The notes below the pieces were generated by a model. That model did not search any database. It saw only the letters and a list, made by a program, of their open reading frames with translations, and had not been told where the DNA came from. This document shows positions 1 through 6,824 of a stretch of 13,152 nucleotides of DNA, piece after piece. Made by a program: the position numbers and the translations under genes. Every line of letters starts with the position of its first letter. Positions within the stretch are counted from its first letter, which is position 1. Source of the DNA: Wenzhouxiangella sp. (GTDB taxonomy: Bacteria > Pseudomonadota > Gammaproteobacteria > Xanthomonadales > Wenzhouxiangellaceae); assembly GCA_007123575.1 (NCBI GenBank), contig SKKV01000292.1, forward strand, positions 1 through 13,152, written 5' to 3'.

Positions 1-54
1 ATCAACTGGGTGACGCCCGAGGGTGGCTCGGGGCCCAATTACACGAATCTTTAA
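1..54 (+). CDS. C-terminal end of an unidentified upstream protein (partial)
   Basis: Frame 1 is open from the window edge and ends at a TAA at 52-54. It encodes 17 residues ending in GPNYTNL. The stop lies 29 nt before the aroC start, a spacing typical of an upstream gene in the same direction. The fragment is too short to assign to a family. It does not resemble the end of PrmB, the methyltransferase gene often found upstream of aroC, as I remember it. Frame 3 is also open here but simply runs into aroC. The call rests only on position and an open frame. Confidence 0.3.
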   Translation: MNWVTPEGGSGPNYTNL

Positions 55-83
55 TCATCGCTACCAACCTGCAGGCTCCGACC

Positions 84-1175
84 ATGTCCAATTCCTTCGG
101 CCGCGTTCTGACCATCACCACCTTTGGCGAGAGCCATGGGCCGGCGATTGGTTGTGTGATTGACGGGTTTCCGCCAGGGTTTGAAATTACTGCCGAAGAG
201 ATTCGCGATGAGTTGATGCGGCGGGCGACCGGGCAGAGTCGCTGGACCTCGCAGCGCAGGGAGGCCGAGGATGTGCAGATTCTGTCCGGCATGTTCGAGG
301 GCAAGACGACCGGCACGCCGATTGCGCTGCTGATTTACAACACCGATGCCCGCTCGAAGGACTACTCTAAAATCGCGGCCCAGTTCCGACCGGGGCACGC
401 CGACTACACCTATCACCACAAGTACGGCATCCGCGATTATCGCGGAGGCGGGCGCTCATCGGCGCGCGAAACGGCGATGCGTGTGGCGGCCGGGGCGCTG
501 GCGCGCAAGTATCTGAAACTGCACTACGGCGTCGAGATAGTTGGCTGGCTGGGCCAGCTCGGCGAGTTGGTTTGCGATGAACACTTCGATGCTGCGGTGA
601 TCAACGGCAACCCGTTCTTTTGCCCGGATGAGAAGCGCGTTGCCGACCTCGAGGAATACATGAAAGCGCTGTGGAAGTCCGGTGATTCGGTGGGTGCGCT
701 GGTCCGGGCCCGGGCCAGCGGTGTGCCGGTCGGCATCGGTGCACCGGTCTATGCCAAGCTCGATGGCGACCTGGCCGCGGCGATGATGAGCATCAACGCC
801 ACCAAGGGCGTGGAAATCGGCGCCGGTTTCGCCAGCGTCGCCCACAAAGGCACCGAACACCGCGACGAAATCACGCCCGAGGGTTTTCTGTCCAACCACG
901 CCGGCGGCATCCTCGGCGGCATATCCTCCGGCCAGCCGGTTGAAGTATCCGTCGGCTTCAAGCCCACCTCCTCGCTGCGCTTGCCGGGCAAGACCGTGGA
1001 CACTGACGGCAACCCGGTCGAAATCATCACCACCGGCCGCCACGACCCCTGCGTCGGCATCCGCGCCGTCCCCATCGTCGAAGCCATGCTGGCTTTAACC
1101 CTGCTCGACCACATATTGCTGAACCGCGCCCAATGCGGCGACGTGCCGGCGCAGACGCCTAGGGTACCGGGATAA
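84..1175 (+). CDS. aroC: Chorismate synthase
   Basis: AroC catalyses the last shikimate-pathway step, the FMNH2-dependent conversion of 5-enolpyruvylshikimate-3-phosphate to chorismate in the cytoplasm. Chorismate is the precursor of tryptophan (trpF, trpB and trpA lie downstream), phenylalanine, tyrosine, folate and quinones. The 363-residue product has the usual family length. Visible signatures are TTFGESHG with the first active-site histidine at H18, RPGHADYTY with the second at H105, then KYGIRDYRGGGRSSARET. Near the C-terminus is HDPCVGIRAVP. The ATG at 84 places the GESHG motif where homologues have it. Only a weak GCAGG-like ribosome site precedes it. The frame is open upstream of the ATG, but those codons do not resemble an AroC N-terminus. 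A long repeat-bearing gap follows, so it is probably not tightly coupled to asd. Confidence 0.97.
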   Translation: MSNSFGRVLTITTFGESHGPAIGCVIDGFPPGFEITAEEIRDELMRRATGQSRWTSQRREAEDVQILSGMFEGKTTGTPIALLIYNTDARSKDYSKIAAQFRPGHADYTYHHKYGIRDYRGGGRSSARETAMRVAAGALARKYLKLHYGVEIVGWLGQLGELVCDEHFDAAVINGNPFFCPDEKRVADLEEYMKALWKSGDSVGALVRARASGVPVGIGAPVYAKLDGDLAAAMMSINATKGVEIGAGFASVAHKGTEHRDEITPEGFLSNHAGGILGGISSGQPVEVSVGFKPTSSLRLPGKTVDTDGNPVEIITTGRHDPCVGIRAVPIVEAMLALTLLDHILLNRAQCGDVPAQTPRVPG

Positions 1176-1186
1176 AAGCACGGTTT

Positions 1187-1273
1187 ACGGGTTACGGATT
1201 CACGGATTCACGGATTCACGGATTCATGGATTCATGGATTCATGGATTCATGGATTCATGGATTCATGGGTTG
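1187..1273. repeat. 8-bp tandem repeat array, two sequence variants
   Basis: Starting 11 nt after the aroC stop, an 8-bp unit is repeated head to tail. Four exact copies of ACGGATTC (1194-1225) are followed by five exact copies of ATGGATTC (1226-1265). Imperfect units flank the array: ACGGGTT at 1187-1193 and ATGGGTTG at 1266-1273. The unit is not palindromic. The array ends where the first copy of the REP-like element begins. Perfect units blocked by variant suggest recent slipped-strand expansion. No gene reads through it, so it does not look like a coding phase-variation switch. Confidence 0.95.
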
Positions 1274-1411
1274 TAGCCCGGCCCAGCGCAGGTCGGAGAG
1301 ATGGTGCGGGTTGCCGAAGGCAAAAAGCGCCGTCTCGTAGACCGTCAAGCGCGTGTGGCCGGGGCCCATGTTGAATCCTTCGCCATCAGCCTAATTGAAT
1401 CGCTGCACTAG
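1271..1411. repeat. REP-like intergenic element, long copy A
   Basis: This is the first of two adjacent related copies. It begins TTGTAGCCCGGCCCAGCGC (1271-1289), carries a 67-nt segment at 1290-1356, and continues GGCCGGGGCCCATG to the end GCACTAG at 1411. The GCCCGGCC and GGCCGGGGC arms are complementary apart from one bulged G, but here they are separated by the insert. TAGCCCGG-type palindromic elements are common between genes in gammaproteobacteria. Membership of that class is inferred from the sequence style. No transposase or RAYT gene is in the window. Confidence 0.75.
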
Positions 1412-1485
1412 TTGTAGCCCGGCCCAACGCGGCCGGGGCCCACGTTGAATCCTTCGTCATCAGGCCGATTGAACTGCCGCACTAG
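1412..1485. repeat. REP-like intergenic element, short copy B with hairpin
   Basis: This second copy directly follows copy A. It begins TTGTAGCCCGGCCCAACGC and ends GCACTAG. By hand it aligns to the two ends of copy A over all 74 positions with 9 mismatches, and lacks the 67-nt middle of copy A. Here the arms GCCCGGCC (1417-1424) and GGCCGGGGC (1431-1439) lie either side of a 6-nt loop CAACGC. They can form a strong GC hairpin with one bulged G. This is the compact, REP-like form of the element. No U-tract follows the hairpin, so it is not called as an intrinsic terminator. Confidence 0.78.
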
Positions 1486-1499
1486 CGGGTTCCACCGAG

Positions 1500-1601
1500 C
1501 CCCCTCTCCCATCTTCTCCTCTATCCGTCTCCCCCTTCCCATCCCCAGCCCATCCCGGTTAGCATTCAACCTCGCCCTAACAAAAACCCTCTAAAAGCAC
1601 A
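1500..1601 (+). promoter_or_regulatory. C-rich, G-poor leader tract, possible Rho-utilisation region
   Basis: The last 102 nt before asd contain about 50 C and only 7 G by hand count, on the same strand as the genes. The first half is almost all pyrimidine. Such C-over-G bubbles are the recognised signature of Rho loading sites on nascent RNA. It would suit termination of the aroC transcript, or conditional termination in the asd leader. No intrinsic terminator is visible between aroC and asd. I found no convincing -35/-10 pair or Shine-Dalgarno sequence in the tract. Function is inferred from composition only. Confidence 0.35.
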
Positions 1602-2624
1602 ATGACAACCCCCACAAACAACGGCTACCGCGTCGCCGTCGTCGGCGCTACCGGGGCCGTCGGCGAGGCCATGCTCGAGATTCTGGCCGAGCGGAAGTTT
1701 CCAATTGCCGAAATCGCCGCCCTGGCCAGCAGCCAGTCGGTGGGGCGCGAGGTGTCTTACGGGCGCAAATCAGTGGTGGTGGACGACCTGGCGACCTTTG
1801 ATTTCAAGGGCTGGGATTTCGCCCTGTTCTCGGCCGGCGGCAGTGTCTCGGCCGAGCATGCGCCGCGCGCCGCGGCTGCCGGCTGCATCGTAATCGACAA
1901 CACCTCGCACTTCCGCATGGACCCCGAGGTGCCGCTGGTGGTGCCCGAGGTCAACGGCGAGGTGCTGAAAGATTTCAAGGGCGGCATCATCGCCAATCCG
2001 AACTGTTCGACCATCCAGATGCTGCTGGCGGTGGCCCCGATTCACCACCGGGTCGGGGTGGCTCGCATCAATGTTTGTACCTACCAGTCGGTATCCGGCG
2101 CCGGCCGCGCAGCGATGGAGGAGCTGGGCCGGCAATGCGCTGATCGCTTCAATTTCCGCGACCCGGCGCCAGAGGTATTCAGCTTGCCGATTGCCTTCAA
2201 CGTGCTGCCGGCCATCGATCTGTTCGAGGAAAACGGCTACACCCGTGAAGAAATGAAAATGCATCGGGAAACCCAGCGCATCCTGGATAGCACCGATCTC
2301 CAGGTCAATGCGACGGCGGTTCGCGTGCCGGTTTTCATTGGTCATGGTGAGGCAGTACATCTTGAAACCATAAAGCCCATTTCGGTGGAAGAAGTGGCCG
2401 CTTTGCTTGACACTGCGCCCGGGGTCAAACTGCTGCAAGGTGCCGAACTGGCCACACCGCTGACTCACGCTTCCGGCCATGACGAGGTTTGGGTCTGCCG
2501 TTTGCGGAAGGATTTGAGTCACCCGCAAGGTATTGATTTCTGGGTAGTTGCGGACAATGTTCGCAAGGGTGCGGCGCTTAACGCGGTGCAGATAGCGGAG
2601 TACTTGATCGAGGCGAAGGGCTGA
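1602..2624 (+). CDS. asd: Aspartate-semialdehyde dehydrogenase
   Basis: Asd performs the NADPH-dependent reduction of aspartyl-4-phosphate to aspartate semialdehyde, the branch point to lysine/diaminopimelate, threonine and methionine. The 340-residue product opens with the Rossmann motif VVGATGAVG (G15, G18, G21). The catalytic cysteine is C135 in NPNCSTIQ, and a likely active-site histidine is H248 in GHGEAVH. The GAGRAAMEEL and MHRETQRIL segments fit the roughly 340-residue class (Vibrio Asd2, Gram-positive and Xanthomonas type) better than the longer E. coli form. The active cysteine argues against the inactive-looking Usg paralogue found near fimV in Pseudomonas. The ATG at 1602 gives a normal short N-terminus, but no clear ribosome site precedes it. 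A possible terminator follows the gene. Confidence 0.95.
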   Translation: MTTPTNNGYRVAVVGATGAVGEAMLEILAERKFPIAEIAALASSQSVGREVSYGRKSVVVDDLATFDFKGWDFALFSAGGSVSAEHAPRAAAAGCIVIDNTSHFRMDPEVPLVVPEVNGEVLKDFKGGIIANPNCSTIQMLLAVAPIHHRVGVARINVCTYQSVSGAGRAAMEELGRQCADRFNFRDPAPEVFSLPIAFNVLPAIDLFEENGYTREEMKMHRETQRILDSTDLQVNATAVRVPVFIGHGEAVHLETIKPISVEEVAALLDTAPGVKLLQGAELATPLTHASGHDEVWVCRLRKDLSHPQGIDFWVVADNVRKGAALNAVQIAEYLIEAKG

Positions 2625-2647
2625 GGTTTCGCGCTTTCCTGTCGGTG

Positions 2648-2687
2648 GCCTGGTTCCCAGGCGGCCGGGCCAGGTTTCTTATTTTGT
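2648..2687 (+). terminator. Possible intrinsic terminator after asd
   Basis: Twenty-four nt after the asd stop, GCCTGG (2648-2653) and CCAGGC (2657-2662) form a 6-bp hairpin with a 3-nt loop. A second CCAGG at 2670-2674 could pair instead with CCTGG (2649-2653) in a longer stem. That second arm directly abuts the T-rich run TTTCTTATTTTGTT (2675-2688). The stem is short and the T-run is interrupted, so this is a moderate call. Confidence 0.4.
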
Positions 2688-2704
2688 TAAGTCATTGGTA
2701 TACT
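2676..2704 (+). promoter_or_regulatory. Candidate extended -10 promoter for fimV
   Basis: TGGTATACT (2696-2704) matches an extended -10 element, with TATACT differing from TATAAT at one base and TG correctly placed. Seventeen nt upstream is a poor -35, TTCTTA (2676-2681). Initiation near 2711 would give a leader of about 40 nt to the ATG at 2752. It would rule out the more upstream fimV start in the same frame at 2695. The position right after a possible terminator fits a new transcription unit starting at fimV. Confidence 0.45.
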
Positions 2705-2736
2705 CGCTTGAATTACCGATAAATCGCCCGCTAAAG

Positions 2737-2742
2737 AAGGTG
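2737..2742 (+). promoter_or_regulatory. Ribosome binding site deciding the fimV start
   Basis: AAGGTG at 2737-2742, within AAAGAAGGTGG, lies 9 nt before the ATG at 2752. It supports that start over the in-frame upstream start at 2695, which lies in the candidate promoter and would place 19 residues before the signal peptide. Confidence 0.6.
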
Positions 2743-2751
2743 GCTGCGTCC

Positions 2752-5400
2752 ATGCGTTTTCTGACCTTAAAGACGATCTTGCTAGGTGCCCTGGGGTTGG
2801 CACTGTTCTCGATTCCGACGGATGCATTGCGGGCCCTTGGCCTGGGCGAGGCGCGGGTCGGTTCTTACCTGGGCCAACCCCTGGACATTTCAGTCCGCCT
2901 GCTGGAAGCCGACGATGCGGCACTGGATACCTTGACCGTGGCACCGGCCACCCCTGGGGATCATGAACGACTTGGCGTTCCTGCCGACGCGCTGGCGCTA
3001 GGCCTGGAAATTACCGTGGATCGCCGGGTTGACCCGCCGCAGCTACGAATCCGCTCACGGCGCAATGTCAATGACCCGGTCGTGCAGGTGCTGGTCGATG
3101 CTCGCTGGTCCAACGGTCGGGTGTTGCGGGAGTACACCCTTTTCCTCGACCCGCCGCTGATTGATGCGCCGCCACCGCGCCGGCGTGCCGTCGAAACCGC
3201 GCCAGAGGCAACGCCTGCCGAAGCGGTCGAGCCCGAGAGGGAAGCAGGGCCAACCCCGCCGCGACCGGCGCCCAGGCCTGCGCCAGAGGAGCGACCGGAG
3301 CCCGTCGCGGAGCCCGTGCCGCCACTGCGCGATGATGTGGTTGGCCCGATCGGCGCCGGCGAAACCTTGTGGGGCGTGGCCATGGCCTGGCGCCCGGATA
3401 CCACCCTGACCATGAACCAGGTCATGCTGGCCATCTTTGAAAGAAATCCGCAGGCGTTCATCGGCGGCAACGTCAATCGACTCCGCCGCGGTGCCGAGCT
3501 GACCATGCCGGACGTTGCCAGCGTTCGGGCAACCTCTACCGTCGAGGCAGACCGGCGAATCCGCGAGCAGATGCAGGCTTGGCGGCAAGAGACCCGGACG
3601 ACGGATGTGCCCGTGGTGGCCGATGTTGCCGTTCCGGATGTGGAACGCGCCCCCGAGCCAGAGCCTGAGCCGTTGCCGCCGGAAGTAGTCCATCGTCTCG
3701 AAGTGGTTCCTCCGGACCAGGAGGATCTCGACGATGGCGTGATGGTGTCGGCTGAAGAAATCCAGCAGGCTCGAGACCGGACACGCCGCCTGGAAGATCA
3801 AATGTATGCCGAGGAACTGGAAACCGATCTTTTTTACCGCGACCTGGAAAGCATACGTGACGCCATAGATAGCGGCGATGCTGCCGGATTGGCGATCGCT
3901 GAAGAAGAATTGGCCCTGTTCGAGATGCGCCTGCGCGAGGCACGACGTGCACGGGAAGAAGCGGCTCAGGAACTTGCTGAAGTGGCCGAAGTCGAGGAAC
4001 CGGTTGCTGCCGTTCCTCCGGTAGACGAACGTACAGCCGTCGATGCCCCGGTCCCGGTAGACCAGGCTCCGGTGGTAGCGGACGAGCCTCCGCTGCCGGC
4101 CGCCGATCCGCAGTCGCGCTGGCCGCTATGGCTGTGGGTGATATTGGGGGTTGTGGTCCTTGGTTTGATTGCTGGCCTGGTCTGGTTCTTGCTCCTTCGC
4201 GGCCAGCGCGCCACCTCTCAGACCACGACAGACGATGCTGGCGTGGCATTGACCAGAGCGAGAGCGCGTGTAGCCTCTAAGCCGCAAGACCTCACTGCCC
4301 ATCTGTCGCTGTTAGGAATTCTGGCTGAGAAAGATGACTCGGCTGCCTTCTCGTCTGCGCTGGACGACATGTACAAGCATGTTGATGACGACTCGGATAC
4401 TGCCTGGCAGCAAGCGCTTGAGATGGCGACCGTCAATGCCCCCGACCACCCGTTGCTTACGCCGCCAGAAACGATTCGTAGAGCGGCCGAAGACGACGAA
4501 GAAGGTCTGGACGAGCGGACGCGAGAAATGCTTGGCATCCTGGATCAGGACGCCAGGCCGGCGGCTGATGAAGACCCAGACTCAGAGATTGACATTGATG
4601 ACACCATCGATGTCGCCGGCCGGAAGGATGAAGTCGACGAGGATCGATTCGGAACCCGGAGGCAGGCTGAAGCAGCCGCCGAGGAAGAAGAAATCGAGGG
4701 GGTTGACCATGACTTGGCTGAGCTTTCCAAACGTCTCGATGAAGACGAGGCGGAAGAAGACCCAGAGGACGCTGATAACGCCTTCGACTTTGATTTTTCC
4801 AATCGCAGCCCGGATTCGACGCCGGCCGAGGACAGGGAATCCGAACGGGAGTCTGAAGAGGAATCTGATGACACCGTTCGTTTCCCAGACGCTAGCGACC
4901 AAGCTTTCGGGCCTGATGAGCGGGCGACTGATCCGGATATGAGCGACTTCGAACGTGACCTGCTGGGGGCAACCGGCGATCCCGACGAGGATGACTTGGA
5001 CTTCTCCGAACATGCCGCCGACGGCGATGATGAGCGACGCGACGATGTTGCCGACCATGAGGATGACACGCAAGCCGACAATCGAGCTGTCCCCGACGAA
5101 AGCGTGGACAAAATCGAGCCTGATCCGGATGAGGAATTGCAGGCCTTCTTGCGCAGTGATGAAACTGATCTGGACGCTGAGCAGGAAAACCTGGCGGCTG
5201 AGCCTGATGAAGACGCCACTGAAGCGGCTGGCGAGGCGACGTTGTCTGACGATGATGCCGAAGTCAAGCTTGACTTGGCCCGTGCCTACCTGTCGATGGA
5301 TGATCCGGAATCGGCGCAGACCTTGCTGGAGGAAATTCTTGCCGGCGGGTCGCAAGAGATGCGCCAGCAGGCGCGCCAGTTGCTCGACGGCATCAACTAA
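2752..5400 (+). CDS. fimV: FimV-family polar/peptidoglycan-associated membrane protein
   Basis: FimV is a bitopic inner-membrane protein that in Pseudomonas binds peptidoglycan and organises polar type IV pilus assembly and cAMP signalling. The 882-residue product starts with a signal peptide (about 1-26), then ALGLGEARVGSYLGQPLD, the typical FimV N-terminus. A LysM-like domain follows at about 198-255 (GAGETLWGVA to LTMPDV), then a probable coiled coil at about 335-415. One transmembrane helix spans about 457-482. The cytoplasmic part holds a TPR-like segment (about 490-570), a very acidic low-complexity region (about 570-830) and the conserved C-terminal FimV/TPR domain (about 833-882). I see no cysteine. 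Start chosen for the ribosome site, signal peptide and promoter. The asd-fimV-truA context is the normal one. Whether it serves pili here is inferred. Confidence 0.9.
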   Translation: MRFLTLKTILLGALGLALFSIPTDALRALGLGEARVGSYLGQPLDISVRLLEADDAALDTLTVAPATPGDHERLGVPADALALGLEITVDRRVDPPQLRIRSRRNVNDPVVQVLVDARWSNGRVLREYTLFLDPPLIDAPPPRRRAVETAPEATPAEAVEPEREAGPTPPRPAPRPAPEERPEPVAEPVPPLRDDVVGPIGAGETLWGVAMAWRPDTTLTMNQVMLAIFERNPQAFIGGNVNRLRRGAELTMPDVASVRATSTVEADRRIREQMQAWRQETRTTDVPVVADVAVPDVERAPEPEPEPLPPEVVHRLEVVPPDQEDLDDGVMVSAEEIQQARDRTRRLEDQMYAEELETDLFYRDLESIRDAIDSGDAAGLAIAEEELALFEMRLREARRAREEAAQELAEVAEVEEPVAAVPPVDERTAVDAPVPVDQAPVVADEPPLPAADPQSRWPLWLWVILGVVVLGLIAGLVWFLLLRGQRATSQTTTDDAGVALTRARARVASKPQDLTAHLSLLGILAEKDDSAAFSSALDDMYKHVDDDSDTAWQQALEMATVNAPDHPLLTPPETIRRAAEDDEEGLDERTREMLGILDQDARPAADEDPDSEIDIDDTIDVAGRKDEVDEDRFGTRRQAEAAAEEEEIEGVDHDLAELSKRLDEDEAEEDPEDADNAFDFDFSNRSPDSTPAEDRESERESEEESDDTVRFPDASDQAFGPDERATDPDMSDFERDLLGATGDPDEDDLDFSEHAADGDDERRDDVADHEDDTQADNRAVPDESVDKIEPDPDEELQAFLRSDETDLDAEQENLAAEPDEDATEAAGEATLSDDDAEVKLDLARAYLSMDDPESAQTLLEEILAGGSQEMRQQARQLLDGIN

Positions 5401-5424
5401 CCCATCGGTCAGCTGCAGAACCTG

Positions 5425-6225
5425 ATGCGCTTGGCAGCGGGCGTTGAATACGACGGCAGCGCATTTTTTGGCTGGCAGCGTCAGCGCCAGTCACCCACCG
5501 TGCAGGCCTGCGTCGAACAGGCTCTTTCGCGCGTCGCTGACCATCCGATTATCGTGCAATGTGCTGGTCGCACCGACACCGGCGTGCACGCCTATTGCCA
5601 AGTGATCCATTTTGATACCCAAGCCGTACGAAGCGAGCGCTCCTGGGTGCTAGGGGCAAATACCACGCTCCATCCTGGCATAAGCCTCATTTGGCTTAGA
5701 CTGATGGACAGTCAGTTCCATGCGCGTTTCTCGGCCCAACGGCGACGTTATCGCTATCGAATATTGAATCGATGGGTCAGGCCGGCCGTGGATCGCGGTC
5801 GCGTCGCCTGGTGCCGACGCCCGCTGGATACTGATCGGATGCACGCGGCCGCCCAGGCGCTGCTCGGCGAGCATGATTTCTCCAGCTTTCGAGCGGTCGG
5901 CTGCCAGGCGCGCTCGCCAATTCGTCGCGTGCATGCTGTGGCGGTGGATCGTGTAGCAGATGAGGTCATCGTTGACATTGAGGCTAATGCTTTTGTCTAC
6001 CATATGGTCAGGAACATCGCCGGCAGCCTGATGGCCATTGGTCGCGGAGAACAGCGCGTGGATTGGTTGCAACATCTGCTGGCGATCAAGGACCGAAACC
6101 AAGCCGGGGCGACGGCGCCAGCCGAAGGTCTGTATTTCATGGCGCCAAGCTACCCTGAGCGTTTCGGCTTGCCAATCAACAAACGCATCGATTTTCCGCC
6201 TGACGATAGATCAACATCATCATGA
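5425..6225 (+). CDS. truA: tRNA pseudouridine(38-40) synthase
   Basis: TruA converts uridines 38-40 of the tRNA anticodon arm to pseudouridine. The product is 266 residues, near the family norm. It begins MRLAAGVEYDGSAFFGWQRQ, the TruA opening with its YDG and GWQ motifs. The catalytic aspartate is D51 in AGRTDTGVHA. RRRYRYRI and NAFVYHMVRNIAGSLM in the second half are also characteristic. It starts 24 nt after the fimV stop with only a weak purine-rich site, and its end overlaps trpF by ATGA at 6222-6225. Translational coupling with trpF is therefore likely. Linkage to fimV upstream and trpF downstream is usual for gammaproteobacteria. Confidence 0.96.
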   Translation: MRLAAGVEYDGSAFFGWQRQRQSPTVQACVEQALSRVADHPIIVQCAGRTDTGVHAYCQVIHFDTQAVRSERSWVLGANTTLHPGISLIWLRLMDSQFHARFSAQRRRYRYRILNRWVRPAVDRGRVAWCRRPLDTDRMHAAAQALLGEHDFSSFRAVGCQARSPIRRVHAVAVDRVADEVIVDIEANAFVYHMVRNIAGSLMAIGRGEQRVDWLQHLLAIKDRNQAGATAPAEGLYFMAPSYPERFGLPINKRIDFPPDDRSTSS

Positions 6226-6824
6226 TTCGAGTCAAGATCTGCGGCATCACCAGGGTCGAGGATGCGCTGGCCGCAGCCGATGCCGGCGTTGATGCAATTG
6301 GACTGGTCTTTGTCCAACCTTCGCGTCGCTGCATTACGCTGACCCAGGCGGCAGCCATTTGCGCTAGGTTGCCACCGTTTGTGAGCCGGGTGGGCCTTTT
6401 CATGGACCAGCCGGCCGATCAGGTTCGGACTTGTCTGAACGAGGTGCGGCTTGACTGGTTGCAGTTTCACGGCAGCGAGAGCGAGGCGTTTTGCGCCCAA
6501 TTCGGCCGGCCCTGGATCAAGGCCATTGCCATGGCTGATGCCGATAGGGAATGGTTGCGCCATCAACACGCCGATGCGCTGTTGCTGGATTCACACGCCA
6601 GCGGCGAGCTTGGCGGGTCGGGCCAGGTTTTTGACTGGGACCGGGTGCCGGCGCTCAATCGGCCCTGGATCCTGGCCGGGGGCCTGAATCCGGACAATGT
6701 GGCCGAGGCCTGCAGAAAATTACGGCCTGCTGGCGTGGATGTTTCGAGCGGGGTGGAAATCCGCCCCGGTATCAAGGATGGTAAGCTGATTAAACGATTT
6801 GTAGAGGCAATCAAACATGGTTGA
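6222..6824 (+). CDS. trpF: Phosphoribosylanthranilate isomerase
   Basis: TrpF catalyses the Amadori rearrangement of N-(5-phosphoribosyl)anthranilate to CdRP, the step before indole-glycerol phosphate formation. This is a stand-alone 200-residue (beta/alpha)8 barrel, not the TrpC-TrpF fusion of enterobacteria. The catalytic base is C7 in VKICGIT and the acid is D123 in LLLDSHASG. QFHGSE (81-86), LAGGLNPDNV and DVSSGVE form the other barrel-end loops, including the phosphate-binding region. The start overlaps the truA stop by ATGA and the end overlaps trpB by 8 nt. The earlier pathway genes (trpE, trpG, trpD, trpC) are not in the window and are presumably elsewhere. Confidence 0.96.
   Translation: MIRVKICGITRVEDALAAADAGVDAIGLVFVQPSRRCITLTQAAAICARLPPFVSRVGLFMDQPADQVRTCLNEVRLDWLQFHGSESEAFCAQFGRPWIKAIAMADADREWLRHQHADALLLDSHASGELGGSGQVFDWDRVPALNRPWILAGGLNPDNVAEACRKLRPAGVDVSSGVEIRPGIKDGKLIKRFVEAIKHG

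Noticed and set aside
3..83. The frame in phase with aroC is open back to the window edge, suggesting a longer AroC or a fusion.
   Set aside because: The ATG at 84 matches the family N-terminus, and the upstream codons show no similarity to AroC. An overlapping frame ends at 54 with a normal stop.
84..1114. Several long minus-strand open frames opposite aroC, up to 195 codons, and similar ones opposite asd, fimV, trpB and folC.
   Set aside because: They are shadows of GC-rich codon use. The plus strand carries clear family motifs throughout, and the antisense products show no recognisable domain.
1417..1439. A GC-rich hairpin after aroC as an intrinsic terminator.
   Set aside because: No T-run follows. 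It is the internal palindrome of a repeat present in a related second form next to it.
1187..1485. A CRISPR array or transposon remnant in the aroC-asd gap.
   Set aside because: The 8-bp units have no spacers. The larger pair has no transposase coding sequence, no target-site duplication that I can see, and no repeat-spacer regularity.
1556..1601. A promoter or operator just before asd, including GTTAG (1558-1562) facing CTAAC (1577-1581).
   Set aside because: The inverted repeat is only 5 bp, and no -35/-10 pair with acceptable spacing is visible.
4334..4942. A 202-codon plus-strand frame inside fimV that could be an overlapping gene.
   Set aside because: It is the +2 shadow of the acidic low-complexity region, rich in Arg, Thr and Pro as expected from GA-rich codons, with no domain.
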